Positions 27,078-36,096 of a stretch of 64,000 nt of DNA are shown in pieces. The position numbers and the translations under genes were made by a program. The stretch is from Actinoplanes sandaracinus (GTDB lineage Bacteria > Actinomycetota > Actinomycetes > Mycobacteriales > Micromonosporaceae). The stretch covers positions 1 through 64,000 of the forward strand of contig NZ_JASCTH010000006.1 of the NCBI RefSeq assembly GCF_030009775.1, read 5' to 3'. Every line of letters begins with the position of its first letter. Position 1 is the first letter of the stretch. Under the pieces are notes generated by a model. That model was not told where the DNA came from and did not search any database. It saw only the letters and a program-made list of their open reading frames with translations.

Positions 27078-27341
27078 GTGTACGCGTGGATCTGGCACCG
27101 GTTCCCCGGTGGCACCTGGAGCAAGCTGACCTTCTCGCTCGTGCTGGTCGCGGCGGTCGGCAGCCTGCTCTGGTATGTGATCTTCCCGTGGGCCACCCCG
27201 CTGCTGCCCTTCGACGACGTCCAGGTCGAAGCCGGAACGGGCGAGCCCGGCTCGGACACGGTCGTTCCCGGTGACGAGGGTCCCGACGAACTGCCCTACA
27301 GCACCACCTCCAATCAGCCTTCGCCCAGTCCCCGTAGGTGA
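27078..27341 (+). CDS. Small membrane protein in the sortase operon
   Basis: An 87-residue protein with a basic N-terminus (YAWIWHRFPGGTWSK), one transmembrane helix (LVLVAAVGSLLWYVIFPWAT) and an acidic, Pro/Ser-rich exposed tail. It starts at GTG 27078 and ends 4 nt before the amidotransferase start, so it is part of the DUF881-sortase-trpG-type operon. Similar small proteins lie here in related actinobacteria; the function is unknown, possibly a partner of the sortase. Confidence 0.75.
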   Translation: MYAWIWHRFPGGTWSKLTFSLVLVAAVGSLLWYVIFPWATPLLPFDDVQVEAGTGEPGSDTVVPGDEGPDELPYSTTSNQPSPSPRR

Positions 27342-27345
27342 TGAC

Positions 27346-27996
27346 GTGCGCATTCTGGTGATCGACAACTACGACTCCTTCGTCTTCAACCTGGTGCAAT
27401 ACCTCGGTCAACTCGGTGCGGAGTGCGAGGTGCGCCGCAACGACGAGATCTCGGTCGCCGACGTAAACAAGTTCGGCGCGGCCGGCATCCTGCTCTCACC
27501 GGGCCCGGGGGAGCCGACCCGCGCCGGGATCATGATGGATGTGATCAAGGAGTACGCCGGGAAGATCCCGATGTTCGGCGTGTGCCTCGGCCACCAGGCG
27601 ATCGGTGCGGCCTTCGGGGCCACCGTGACCCGCGCGCCCGAGTTGCTGCACGGCAAGACCTCCGAGGTGCGCCACCAGGGCGTCGGCGTGCTCACCGGGC
27701 TGCCCGACCCGTTCACCGCGACCCGGTACCACTCGCTCGCCGTCCTGCCGGAGACCCTGCCGGACGAGATCGAGGTGACCGGGACGACCGAGTCCGGCGT
27801 GGTCATGGCGATGCGGCACCGGGAGTTGCCGATCGAGGGTGTGCAGTTCCACCCCGAGTCGGTGCTGACCGAAGGCGGTCACACCATGCTGGCGAACTGG
27901 CTCGCCTTCTGTGGCCTGCCGTCGGCTCTGGAGAAGGCGCCCCCGCTCGCCGCCGAGGTGGAGAGCCGACGCCGCTCCGCCTTCGCCGCCGCCTGA
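27346..27996 (+). CDS. trpG: Anthranilate/aminodeoxychorismate synthase glutamine amidotransferase subunit
   Basis: A 216-residue class I glutamine amidotransferase that supplies ammonia to a chorismate-using partner. The triad is present: Cys80 in FGVCLGHQAIG, and His169 and Glu171 in GVQFHPESV. It opens ILVIDNYDSFVFNLVQYLGQ and has LSPGPGEP for the oxyanion region. The same gene lies between Rv0012 and pknB in M. tuberculosis (Rv0013, trpG/pabA). Whether it serves tryptophan, folate or both cannot be told here. GTG 27346 follows AGGTGATGAC, 4 nt after the previous stop. Confidence 0.92.
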   Translation: MRILVIDNYDSFVFNLVQYLGQLGAECEVRRNDEISVADVNKFGAAGILLSPGPGEPTRAGIMMDVIKEYAGKIPMFGVCLGHQAIGAAFGATVTRAPELLHGKTSEVRHQGVGVLTGLPDPFTATRYHSLAVLPETLPDEIEVTGTTESGVVMAMRHRELPIEGVQFHPESVLTEGGHTMLANWLAFCGLPSALEKAPPLAAEVESRRRSAFAAA

Positions 27997-28015
27997 TCAA
28001 CCCCGGAACACGAGA

Positions 28016-28050
28016 AAGGCCGGTGACCCCCGACAGGGATCACCGGCCTT
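28016..28050. terminator. Terminator between trpG and pknB
   Basis: AAGGCCGGTGA pairs with TCACCGGCCTT, with an inner CCC/GGG extension, between the two convergent operons. Confidence 0.8.
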
Positions 28051-28051
28051 C

Positions 28052-28086
28052 GCCCGTCGTCGGTGACTAGCCGTCGTCGGTGACTA
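28052..28086. repeat. 17-bp tandem duplication covering the pknB stop codon
   Basis: CCGTCGTCGGTGACTAG occurs twice in tandem. The copy ending at 28086 contains the pknB TAG stop on the minus strand, so the duplication restores a second stop region without altering the protein. Confidence 0.85.
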
Positions 28087-29841
28087 GTTGTCGTTCTCGC
28101 CGGTCCCGGCGCCGCCCGACGCGCTGGCGCTCGGGTCCGGGGCGCCCGTGGCGGCGATCACCTGGAGCTGGACCTTTGAGTTCCGCTTGACTTCTCTGTC
28201 GGCCTCGGTGAGCTGCTTGATCACAGTGCCGGGGACACCGTCGGCCTGCACCTCGATCGGTTCGGCGATCAGATCGTTGATCTCCAGTAGGGCCTGGGCG
28301 GCATCGAACGATTTGTTCTCGACATCGGGCACTTTCACCAGGGCGTTGTTGGAGACCTTGACCGTGATCGTGGTGCCTTGGTCGACACTCTCGCCGGCCT
28401 TCTCGACGTCGAGCACCCGGTCCTTCTCGTCGGTGCTGTTCACCCGCTGGATCTTGGGAACGAGCCCGAGCCCGGCGAGCCGCCTCTCGGCGGTGCTGGC
28501 GCTGACGCCCTTCAGATCACTCGGCACCGTCACGGCGGCCAGCGGGTTGCAGACCTTGTAGGTGATCACATCGGCGGCCGTCACGTTCGCGCCGGGCTTC
28601 GGGTTCTGCAGCGACACCGTGCCGGTGCAGTCCTTCTTCGTCTCGGCCGACACCTTGGTGTTGGTCAACCCGAGCCGGTTGAGTTCGGCCTCCGCGTCTT
28701 CCGGCGTCAGTCCTTCCAGCCGGGGCATGGCCACCGTGGTGGGACCGGTGGGTTTGTCCTTCTCGTTGCCCTTGGACATCGCCAGAGCGACGCCGAGGAC
28801 CACGACGACCAGCACCGCCAGGCCCGCCACCACGGCCATCACCCAGGAGGAGCGGCTCTCCGGCTTGTCGGGGCCCGCCATCGCGGGCTGAACCGGCCGC
28901 TGCACCGTGGTGGCGCCCTGCGGCTGCCACTGGCCGGCCCCGCCGGTCATCGCCATGGTCTCGGCCTGGCTCATCACCGGGGTCGCCATCACCGGGCGGC
29001 CGGAGACGGCACGCAGCGCGTCGGCGCGCATCTCCTGCGCGCTCTGGTAACGGTTGAGCGGGTTCTTGGCGAGCGCCTTCAGGACGATCGCGTCGATGTC
29101 CGGCGGGACATCGCGGTTGACCGAACTGGGGACACGCGGTTCCTCACGCACGTGCTGGTACGCCACGCTGACCGGGCTGTCGCCCACAAACGGCGGGTGC
29201 CCGATGACCAGCTCGAAGAGGACGCAGCCGGCCGCGTACACATCGGAACGGGCGTCGACCGACTCGCCGCGCGCCTGCTCGGGTGAGAGGTATTGGGCGG
29301 TACCGATGACCGCGCTGGTCTGCGTCATCGTGGTGGCGCCGCTGGCCAGGGCCCGGGCGATACCGAAGTCCATCACCTTGACCTGGCCGTTCTGCGTGAT
29401 CATCACGTTGCCGGGCTTGATGTCCCGGTGGATGATCCCGTGCCGGTGGCTGAACTCCAGCGCCGCGCAGATATCGGCGATGATCTCCAGAGCGCGGCGT
29501 GGCTGCAACCGCTGCTCCTGGGCGAGGACCTCCTTGAGGGTCCGGCCGTTGACGAACTCCATGACGATGAACGGGTGTTTCTCACCGGCGTCCGAGATCT
29601 CCTCGCCGGTGTCGTAGACAGCGACGATCGCCGGGTGGTTCAGAGCCGCCGAGTTCTGTGCCTCACGACGGAACCGCTCCTGGAACGTGGCGTCACGGGC
29701 TAGGTCGGTGCGCAGCATCTTGATCGCGACATCCCGGCCAAGGCGCAGGTCACGACCCTTGTGCACCTCGGCCATGCCGCCGTAGCCGAGCAGCTCGCCG
29801 ACCTGGTACCTGCCACCGAGCAGGCGGGCCTGCGCCGTCAT
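28084..29841 (-). CDS. pknB: Serine/threonine protein kinase PknB with PASTA domains
   Basis: A 585-residue transmembrane kinase controlling growth and peptidoglycan synthesis. The kinase domain spans about 10-275: glycine loop LLGYGGMAEVHKG, Lys41, HRD at 138-140, DFG at 158-160 and a Thr-rich activation loop TTMTQTSAVIGTAQYLSPEQ. A transmembrane helix (VVAGLAVLVVVVLGVALAM, about 335-355) is followed by three PASTA repeats, whereas M. tuberculosis PknB has four, and an acidic Ser/Gly tail. PASTA repeats bind muropeptides or lipid II. The gene overlaps pknA by ATGA and is last in the fhaA-to-pknB operon. Confidence 0.96.
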   Translation of the reverse strand: MTAQARLLGGRYQVGELLGYGGMAEVHKGRDLRLGRDVAIKMLRTDLARDATFQERFRREAQNSAALNHPAIVAVYDTGEEISDAGEKHPFIVMEFVNGRTLKEVLAQEQRLQPRRALEIIADICAALEFSHRHGIIHRDIKPGNVMITQNGQVKVMDFGIARALASGATTMTQTSAVIGTAQYLSPEQARGESVDARSDVYAAGCVLFELVIGHPPFVGDSPVSVAYQHVREEPRVPSSVNRDVPPDIDAIVLKALAKNPLNRYQSAQEMRADALRAVSGRPVMATPVMSQAETMAMTGGAGQWQPQGATTVQRPVQPAMAGPDKPESRSSWVMAVVAGLAVLVVVVLGVALAMSKGNEKDKPTGPTTVAMPRLEGLTPEDAEAELNRLGLTNTKVSAETKKDCTGTVSLQNPKPGANVTAADVITYKVCNPLAAVTVPSDLKGVSASTAERRLAGLGLVPKIQRVNSTDEKDRVLDVEKAGESVDQGTTITVKVSNNALVKVPDVENKSFDAAQALLEINDLIAEPIEVQADGVPGTVIKQLTEADREVKRNSKVQLQVIAATGAPDPSASASGGAGTGENDN

Positions 29842-31199
29842 AACGTCTGTCGTCCTTCGTTCGGTCGGAACCAGCCGAGCTGGGCATCGGCCTGCATAAG
29901 ACGGTACGACGCCACCGACAGAGGGTCAGCGGCCACGCCCGAGCGGAGGATAGCCCCAGAGCTGCTGTGATGACCCAGCACGCTGCCTGAGACGGGATTG
30001 CCGTTGCCGCTTCGTAACAGGAAAGAGATGACCCCGGCGCAGAGCAGCACCAGCAACGCCAAAACCACGGCCAGAACCACGAGCACCTGTCGCCCGAGCG
30101 AACCCTCCGGCTTCGCGGAGGCCGGATGAGCAGGCGCCGAATGATAAGCGTTGTTGACCGGCGGACCCGACTGCGGGCGGTACGGCGGGGGCGCCGGCGA
30201 CATGGGCCGGGCCATCGGCGGTGGGGACGGCACGGAGGCCGCGCCCCGGGCGCCCGACACCGGGCGCGGCACCGACGCCCGGGCGGCGCCCGACGTGGGC
30301 ACCCCGGACTGCGGACGGTTCGGCGGTGAGCTGGTCGGCCGCGAGTTCTGCATCGGCTGCCCGGCCGGCTGCTGCGCGGTCGTCAGTGAGGAGGCCGCCT
30401 GCCGGGCCACCGCGGCCATCGCCGAGGCGCTCGGCCAGCGGGCAGCCGGGTCCTTGGCCATGGCGCGTTCCACGATGGCACGGACCGCGGGCGGGATGTC
30501 CGCGGGAAGCGGCCGCGGGGTCTCCCGGACGTGCTTCATCGCGATCTCGATCGGGGTGGCCCCGTCGAACGGGCGATGACCGGAGAGGCACTGGTAGGCG
30601 ACAACACCGAGGGCGTACACATCGGAGGCGGCCGTGGCGACGTCACCGGCGGCCTGCTCCGGCGAGATGTACGACGCCGTGCCAAGCACCGCCCCGGCCA
30701 CGGTGAGCTGCCCGACCAGTGCTGAGCGGGCGATACCGAAGTCGGTCAGGACCAGCGTGCCGTTCGGGCGTACCAGAAGGTTGCCGGGTTTGACGTCGCG
30801 GTGCACGATGCCGTTGCCGTGTGCCGCCTGCAGCGCGTCGGCGGCCTGCGCCACCAGCGCCATGGTCCGCGCCGGCGTCAGCCGGCCGACCCGGCTCAGC
30901 GTGCGGGACAGGGCGTCACCCTCGACGTACTCCATGACCAGGAAAGCGATCTGCTGGTCACTGCCGTAGTCGTAGACGTCGACGACGCCCGGGTGGTTGA
31001 TGGTCGCCATGGTCCGCGCCTCGCCACGGAACCGTTCGGCGAAGCCCGGCTCGTCGAGCAGAGCGGGCAGCAGGATCTTGACGGCGACCGTCCGGCCCAG
31101 CACGTCGTCCGTGCCACGCCAGACATCACCCATGCCGCCGCCGGCGATCCGCTCCTCCAAGCGGTATCGCCCACCGAGCATGACCCCCGGGCGGATCAT
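29838..31199 (-). CDS. pknA: Serine/threonine protein kinase PknA
   Basis: A 453-residue kinase. Kinase motifs: IAGGGMGDVWRG, Lys41, HRD at 133-135, DFG at 153-155 and AVLGTASYISPEQA. After about residue 270 comes a Pro/Ser/Arg-rich juxtamembrane region of about 110 residues, one transmembrane helix (VLVVLAVVLALLVLLCAGVI) and a short outer tail. As in M. tuberculosis it precedes pknB and follows pbpA. The pbpA stop is 1 nt before its ATG, so coupling is tight. PknA phosphorylates divisome and cell-wall enzymes and helps activate PknB. Confidence 0.95.
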   Translation of the reverse strand: MIRPGVMLGGRYRLEERIAGGGMGDVWRGTDDVLGRTVAVKILLPALLDEPGFAERFRGEARTMATINHPGVVDVYDYGSDQQIAFLVMEYVEGDALSRTLSRVGRLTPARTMALVAQAADALQAAHGNGIVHRDVKPGNLLVRPNGTLVLTDFGIARSALVGQLTVAGAVLGTASYISPEQAAGDVATAASDVYALGVVAYQCLSGHRPFDGATPIEIAMKHVRETPRPLPADIPPAVRAIVERAMAKDPAARWPSASAMAAVARQAASSLTTAQQPAGQPMQNSRPTSSPPNRPQSGVPTSGAARASVPRPVSGARGAASVPSPPPMARPMSPAPPPYRPQSGPPVNNAYHSAPAHPASAKPEGSLGRQVLVVLAVVLALLVLLCAGVISFLLRSGNGNPVSGSVLGHHSSSGAILRSGVAADPLSVASYRLMQADAQLGWFRPNEGRQTL

Positions 31200-31200
31200 G

Positions 31201-32703
31201 TCAGTTCCCTCCCCGATTCGCGGCGGCCTTCATGATGAGCCCGGCGATCCGGGCAGCCTCGGCGCTGGCGTGTCCGCCGGGCACGTTCTCCAGCATGACG
31301 CACACCGCAGAAACCGCTTTGCCGTTCTCGTCGTACGCGAAGCCGATGAACCACCCGTGCGGGTCGGCGCCTTCGGCGTTCTGCGCGGTACCGGTCTTGC
31401 CGCCGACCTTGAAGCCGCTGATCTTCGCGTTCTTGCCGGTGCCACTCTGGACGACGCTGACCATCATGTCGCGCAGGTTGCCCGCGACGGCCGCGTCGAT
31501 CGGCTCGCGCAGAACCTTCGGCTTGGCCGTGTAGATCGTCCGCCGATCCGAGTCGAGCTGCTGTTGCACCAGGTAGGGCCGCATCTGCTTGCCGTCGTTC
31601 GCCACCGAGGCGGCGATCATCGCACCCAGCAACGGCGTCATCCGGACGTCGCGCTGGCCGAGCGACGACTGCGCGAGCGCCGACTTGTCGACGCTGCCGT
31701 CCTCGTTGGCGATGGCGCCGGTGCGGCTGGCCGCGACCGCCAGGCCCCGGTCGGTCGCCTCCAGGTCACCGACCCGGAGCGACTCGTCCTCGAAGCCGAA
31801 CGCCTTCGCTGTGTTCATCACCACATCACGGCCGAGCTTCACGCCGAGCTTGGAGAAGCCGGTGTTACAGCTCGTGGTCAGCGCGTCCTTGAGAGTGATC
31901 TGATTGCCGGGGCAGACCTCGTCCTCGGAGTTGCGGATCGTCGCGCCGCCCTCTTGATAGACGCTGCCCGCAGGGATGGAGGTGTCGAGGTTGTACCCCG
32001 CCTGGAGCGCGGCCGCCGAGATGATCACCTTCATCACCGAGCCGGGCGGCAGGGTGTTGGCGACGCCCCGGTTCAGCAGCGGCTGATCCTTGTCGGCGAT
32101 GAGCTTCTTGTACGCGTCCGTGGCCACTTTCCCGTCGTGGCTGGCCAGCGGGTTCGGGTCGTAACTGGGCATCGACACCAGCGCCTGGACGGCCCCGGTG
32201 GTCGGGTCGATCGCGACCGCCGCGCCCTTGGTCACGCCGCGCTCGTTCTTGGTCATCTGCTTCCAGGCGACCTCCTGCGCGGCGGGGTTCAGCGACATGA
32301 TGATGTTTCCGCCACCGGTGTTGTTGCCGGTGAACATGTCGCTGAGCCGGTCCGCGAACAGCTTGTCGCTGGAGCCGGAGAGGATGTCGTTCTCGGCCGC
32401 CTCGATGCCGACCTCGGCGCCCACGACCGGCTTGTAGCCGAGCACCGGCGCGTAGATCTCCTTCTTCGGATAGATCCGCTGGTACTTCAACTCCCCGTCG
32501 GTCTCGGTGTTCGAGGCCAGCGTCTCGGTGCCCGCTTCGATCTTGCCGCGGGGACGTTCGTACTCGGCGACCTGGACCCGGTTGTTACGCGGGTCGGTGC
32601 GGTACTCGTCGGCCTTGTAGGCCTGAATCCAGTTGAGATTGGCGAAGAGCATGCCGAACAGGACGAGGATGACGACGCCGGAGCGTCGGAGGGGGGCGTT
32701 CAC
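31201..32703 (-). CDS. pbpA: Penicillin-binding protein (PbpA, class B transpeptidase)
   Basis: A 500-residue class B PBP anchored by an N-terminal helix (GVVILVLFGMLFANLNWIQA). Peptidoglycan transpeptidase motifs are all present: Ser in the SxxK of LPPGSVMKV, SCN in TTSCNTGFSK and KTG in GGKTGTAQNAEG. The dimerisation/linker part includes RPRGKIEAG, as in PBP2-type proteins. It works with the SEDS glycosyltransferase RodA encoded immediately upstream (ATGA overlap) and is a likely target of PknA/PknB signalling. Confidence 0.95.
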   Translation of the reverse strand: MNAPLRRSGVVILVLFGMLFANLNWIQAYKADEYRTDPRNNRVQVAEYERPRGKIEAGTETLASNTETDGELKYQRIYPKKEIYAPVLGYKPVVGAEVGIEAAENDILSGSSDKLFADRLSDMFTGNNTGGGNIIMSLNPAAQEVAWKQMTKNERGVTKGAAVAIDPTTGAVQALVSMPSYDPNPLASHDGKVATDAYKKLIADKDQPLLNRGVANTLPPGSVMKVIISAAALQAGYNLDTSIPAGSVYQEGGATIRNSEDEVCPGNQITLKDALTTSCNTGFSKLGVKLGRDVVMNTAKAFGFEDESLRVGDLEATDRGLAVAASRTGAIANEDGSVDKSALAQSSLGQRDVRMTPLLGAMIAASVANDGKQMRPYLVQQQLDSDRRTIYTAKPKVLREPIDAAVAGNLRDMMVSVVQSGTGKNAKISGFKVGGKTGTAQNAEGADPHGWFIGFAYDENGKAVSAVCVMLENVPGGHASAEAARIAGLIMKAAANRGGN

Positions 32704-34205
32704 GGCTTGATCACCTCCGTCATGGCGCCGTGCAACTGGGTGGGTGCCTTCTTCGGCCCGCCGCCGGCCCGTTCCGGCCCGCTGGTCGCGGGGCGGCGGG
32801 CGGCGTCCGAGATCCGGAGAAGCATGGCGATGAGCAGCCAGTTCGCCATCAGTGACGAACCACCGGCGGAAAGGAACGGGGTGGTCTGGCCGGTCAGCGG
32901 GATCAGGCCGGTGATGCCGCCGAGGATGACGAAGACCTGCAGGCCGAGCGTGAAGGCCAGGCCGCCGGCGACCAGCTTGCCGAACGAGTCACGGACCGCC
33001 AGCGCCGCGTGCAGGCCGCGCTCCACGATCAGCAGGTAGACGATCAGCAGGGCGGAGAGGCCGAACAGGCCGATCTCCTCACCGAGGCCGGCGAAGATGA
33101 AGTCGGTGCGGACCTCGGGCACCTTGAACGGCGAGCCGGCTCCCGGCCCGGTGCCGAACAGGCCACCGGTGCCCAGTCCGAGCAGACCCTGGACCAGCTG
33201 GAAGCTGTTTCCGCTCTTTCGCTCGTAGTTCGCCTGAGAGAACGGGTCGAGCCAGACCTCGGCCCGGTCGTAGAAGTTCGCGAACGGACCACCGACCAGG
33301 TCACCGAGCAGATATGCGACGTAGACACCGCCGAAGAACAGGATCAGGCCGATGATCAGCCAGCTGGACCGCTCGGTGGCGACATAAAGGGTGACGACGA
33401 AGAGGCCGAAGTAGAGCAGCGCGGTGCCGAGGTCCTTCTCGAAGACCAGCACCAGGAGGCTGAACAGCCACACCGTCAGAACGGGGCCCAGGTCGCGGCC
33501 ACGCGGGAAGTCGATGCCGAGGACCCGGTGGCTGGCCAGCGACAGCACCTCACGCTTGCGGACCAGGTAGTAGGCGAAGAACGACACCAGCGCGAGCTTG
33601 GCGAATTCACCCGGCTGGATCGAGACCGAACCGAGCCGGATCCACAGCTTCGCGCCGTTCACCTCGGAGATGCTGGCGGGCAGCACCGCCGGAATCATCA
33701 TCAGCACGATGCCGACAAGGCCCAGGGTGTACGCGTATCGCGAGACCACCCGGTGGTCGCGCAGCAGCAGGAGCAGCACCGCCGCCAGGATTAGCGACAG
33801 CAGCGTCCAGGCCAGCTGGCGGCCGCTGGTCTCGGCGAAGAATCCGGGCACGGCCAGTTTGTTGGCGATCGCGTTCTCGAGGTCGAGACGGCGCAGGAAC
33901 GCCACTCCGATGCCGTTGAGGAGCGCCACCGACGGCAGCAGCACCGGGTCGGCGAACGGTGCGGTGAACCGGACCACCATGTGCAGGCCGAAGAAGAGAA
34001 GACCGATCAGCGCGGCCGGCACCCAGAAGTTCGGTCGGATCTCGTCGAACTGATTGGCCTCCACCGTCGCGCCGAACGCGGCGACGAGCAGCATGGCGAA
34101 CACCAGCAGACCGAGCTCGGCGTTGCGGCGAGTCTTCAATCCCCGGATACGCGACATCTCGCCCGTGGAGGCGGGCGTGGGAGCCGGTACGGCGGACGCG
34201 GTCAA
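32700..34205 (-). CDS. rodA: SEDS-family peptidoglycan glycosyltransferase RodA/FtsW
   Basis: A 501-residue polytopic protein with about 10-12 transmembrane helices that polymerises lipid II. Signature segments: KLWIRLGSVSIQPGEFAKLA, FEKDLGTALLYFGLFVV and LIPLTGQTTPFLSAGGSS. C-terminal residues are cytoplasmic and basic. The start is given as TTG 34205, which has GGGGA at suitable spacing; ATG 17 codons later is an alternative. It partners with PbpA through the coupled downstream gene. It begins 27 nt after the pstP stop. Confidence 0.94.
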   Translation of the reverse strand: MTASAVPAPTPASTGEMSRIRGLKTRRNAELGLLVFAMLLVAAFGATVEANQFDEIRPNFWVPAALIGLLFFGLHMVVRFTAPFADPVLLPSVALLNGIGVAFLRRLDLENAIANKLAVPGFFAETSGRQLAWTLLSLILAAVLLLLLRDHRVVSRYAYTLGLVGIVLMMIPAVLPASISEVNGAKLWIRLGSVSIQPGEFAKLALVSFFAYYLVRKREVLSLASHRVLGIDFPRGRDLGPVLTVWLFSLLVLVFEKDLGTALLYFGLFVVTLYVATERSSWLIIGLILFFGGVYVAYLLGDLVGGPFANFYDRAEVWLDPFSQANYERKSGNSFQLVQGLLGLGTGGLFGTGPGAGSPFKVPEVRTDFIFAGLGEEIGLFGLSALLIVYLLIVERGLHAALAVRDSFGKLVAGGLAFTLGLQVFVILGGITGLIPLTGQTTPFLSAGGSSLMANWLLIAMLLRISDAARRPATSGPERAGGGPKKAPTQLHGAMTEVIKP

Positions 34206-34232
34206 GAATTTCCCCAGACGTGTTGGCCGTGC

Positions 34233-35612
34233 TCAGCCGACGGTCCGGCACCCGACCGGGTCGACCGTCGGCGGAGCGCTTTCGGAAGCGGCGGTGGTCG
34301 GAGCGGAGGCGGGCGTGCTCCGGTTCGGTGCAACGCTCGCATCGGTGGCGGGAGTAGCCGCGGCCGTCGGCGCCGTGCCTGCGGCGGTGCAGATCGGTTT
34401 GAGGTTCGCGTTCGTCGGCTCGTCGACGGTCAGGGCTGCCAGCGCGGTCCGGGCAGCGGCCTGGTCGGGAGCGTGGATGCCCTTCTTGACCCGCTCCTGC
34501 GCGGCCGCGGTCAGGTCGTCGAGGCGAACCGTGCTCGTCTCGCTCACCGTCGACAGGTCGAGTCCGCCGATCTGGCCGGGCACGCCCTGGAAGATGGCGA
34601 GTTCGCCCTTCTCCGTCGCACCGACGTAGTACTGGTCCTGGGTGTACCGCCAGCCGGCCCACAGGCCACCACCGAGCACACCGAGCAGGAGCAGCACCAT
34701 CAGCGTGGTCCGCACCGGATGCCCGGCCGGTTCCGGGTCGCGGTCGTACTCGTTCGCCGGTTCCGGCTGGGCCGGCCGGGGCGGCGGCTTCAACGCGGAA
34801 GCCCGCGCCGCCGGGGTGGAGCTGTCGGCGACCGTGGTGTTGCCACGGTCGAGTGACGCCGCGCCACCCACGATCGGCGCCTGCTCGACGATGTCCTTGT
34901 CGATGGCGTCCGCGATGATGACCGTGATGTTGTCGGGCCCGCCGCCACGTAGTGCCAGCTGCACCAGCCGCTCGACGCACGCCTTGGGGTCGCTGATCTC
35001 GCGCATGGTCTGCCCGATGGTCTCGCCACTGACCACGCCGGAGAGGCCGTCGCTGCAGATCAGGTAGCGGTCGCCCTTGAGCACTTGGCGGACCGAGTAC
35101 TCCGGGTCGATGTCGCGGCCGTCCAGCGCCCGGGTGAGCAGCGACCGCTGCGGGTGGCTGCTCGCCTCCTCCGGGCTGACCCGGCCCTCGTCGACCAGCA
35201 TCTGGACGTAGGTGTCGTCCTTGGTGATCTGCGCGAACTCGCCCTTGCGGAGCAGGTAGGCCCGCGAGTCGCCGATGTGCACCATGCCGAACTTGCTGCC
35301 GGAGAAGAGGACCGCGGTCAGCGTGGTCCCCATCCCCTCCAGCTGAGGGTTGGCGTCGACCGTGTCCCGGAGCTGCTGGTTGGCGGTTCCGACGGCGTGC
35401 CGCAGGGCGTCGACCATGGCGTCCCCGGGGACGTCGTCGTCGAGTGGCGCCATGGCGGCGATGACGATGTTGGACGCGACGTCACCGGCGGCCATGCCGC
35501 CCATGCCGTCCGCGACAGCGAGAAGCCGCGGCCCGGCGTAGACGGAGTCCTGGTTGAGGTCTCGGATCAGACCGCGGTCGCTCTGAGCGGCATAGCGCAG
35601 GGTCAGGGTCAT
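34233..35612 (-). CDS. pstP: PP2C Ser/Thr phosphatase PstP
   Basis: A 459-residue membrane phosphatase that reverses PknA/PknB phosphorylation. The PP2C domain (about 1-240) has AAQSDRGLIRDLNQDSVYAG, VADGMGGMAAGDVAS, VHIGDSRAYLL, LICSDGLSGVV and GGGPDNITVIIAD, covering the metal-binding aspartates. A Pro-rich linker leads to one transmembrane helix (LMVLLLLGVLGGGLWAGW) and an extracellular Ala/Thr/Ser-rich domain with two cysteines. It overlaps fhaB by ATGA. Confidence 0.96.
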   Translation of the reverse strand: MTLTLRYAAQSDRGLIRDLNQDSVYAGPRLLAVADGMGGMAAGDVASNIVIAAMAPLDDDVPGDAMVDALRHAVGTANQQLRDTVDANPQLEGMGTTLTAVLFSGSKFGMVHIGDSRAYLLRKGEFAQITKDDTYVQMLVDEGRVSPEEASSHPQRSLLTRALDGRDIDPEYSVRQVLKGDRYLICSDGLSGVVSGETIGQTMREISDPKACVERLVQLALRGGGPDNITVIIADAIDKDIVEQAPIVGGAASLDRGNTTVADSSTPAARASALKPPPRPAQPEPANEYDRDPEPAGHPVRTTLMVLLLLGVLGGGLWAGWRYTQDQYYVGATEKGELAIFQGVPGQIGGLDLSTVSETSTVRLDDLTAAAQERVKKGIHAPDQAAARTALAALTVDEPTNANLKPICTAAGTAPTAAATPATDASVAPNRSTPASAPTTAASESAPPTVDPVGCRTVG

Positions 35613-36091
35613 GGCCGTAACTCGAGAGAAGTGCGCCCGATCCGGATCGGAACGCCAAGGGGGACTGGAGTGGGTCCGGAGACCTTACCGCGATCAAGGT
35701 AGGTGCCGTTGGTCGAGCCGAGGTCCTCGACGAACCACTGGCCGTCACGGGCGACCAACCGGGCGTGCCGGGCGGAGGCGAAGTCGTCGGTGATGACGAG
35801 CGTCGAATCCTCGGCTCGCCCGATCGTGATCGGAGCCTCACCGAGAGTGATTCGCGTGCCGGCGAGATTACCGGCTGTCACGACCAACTGACGCGCCGCC
35901 TTGCCGCGTTTCACCTTCGCCGGCCGGCCCTGCAGCACCGCGCCACCCACCCCCCGAGGGCTGGCGACGATGCTCTTGGACCGGCCACCGGTGAAGAGGT
36001 CCCGTCGGATCACTCCGACCACCGTGAACACGAAGATCCACAGCAGGATCAGGAACCCGAACCGGGCGACGGTGAGAACGAATTCGGGCAA
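35609..36091 (-). CDS. fhaB: FHA domain protein FhaB (FipA)
   Basis: A 160-residue protein with an N-terminal membrane helix (VLTVARFGFLILLWIFVFTV) and a C-terminal FHA domain (about 85-155: ITIGRAEDSTLVITDDFASA, RHARLVARDGQWFVEDLGST, NGTYL). FHA domains bind phosphothreonine; in mycobacteria FhaB links PknA/PknB signalling to FtsZ/FtsQ and division. It starts 5 nt after fhaA and overlaps pstP by 4 nt. Confidence 0.95.
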   Translation of the reverse strand: MPEFVLTVARFGFLILLWIFVFTVVGVIRRDLFTGGRSKSIVASPRGVGGAVLQGRPAKVKRGKAARQLVVTAGNLAGTRITLGEAPITIGRAEDSTLVITDDFASARHARLVARDGQWFVEDLGSTNGTYLDRGKVSGPTPVPLGVPIRIGRTSLELRP

Positions 36092-36096
36092 GGTGG

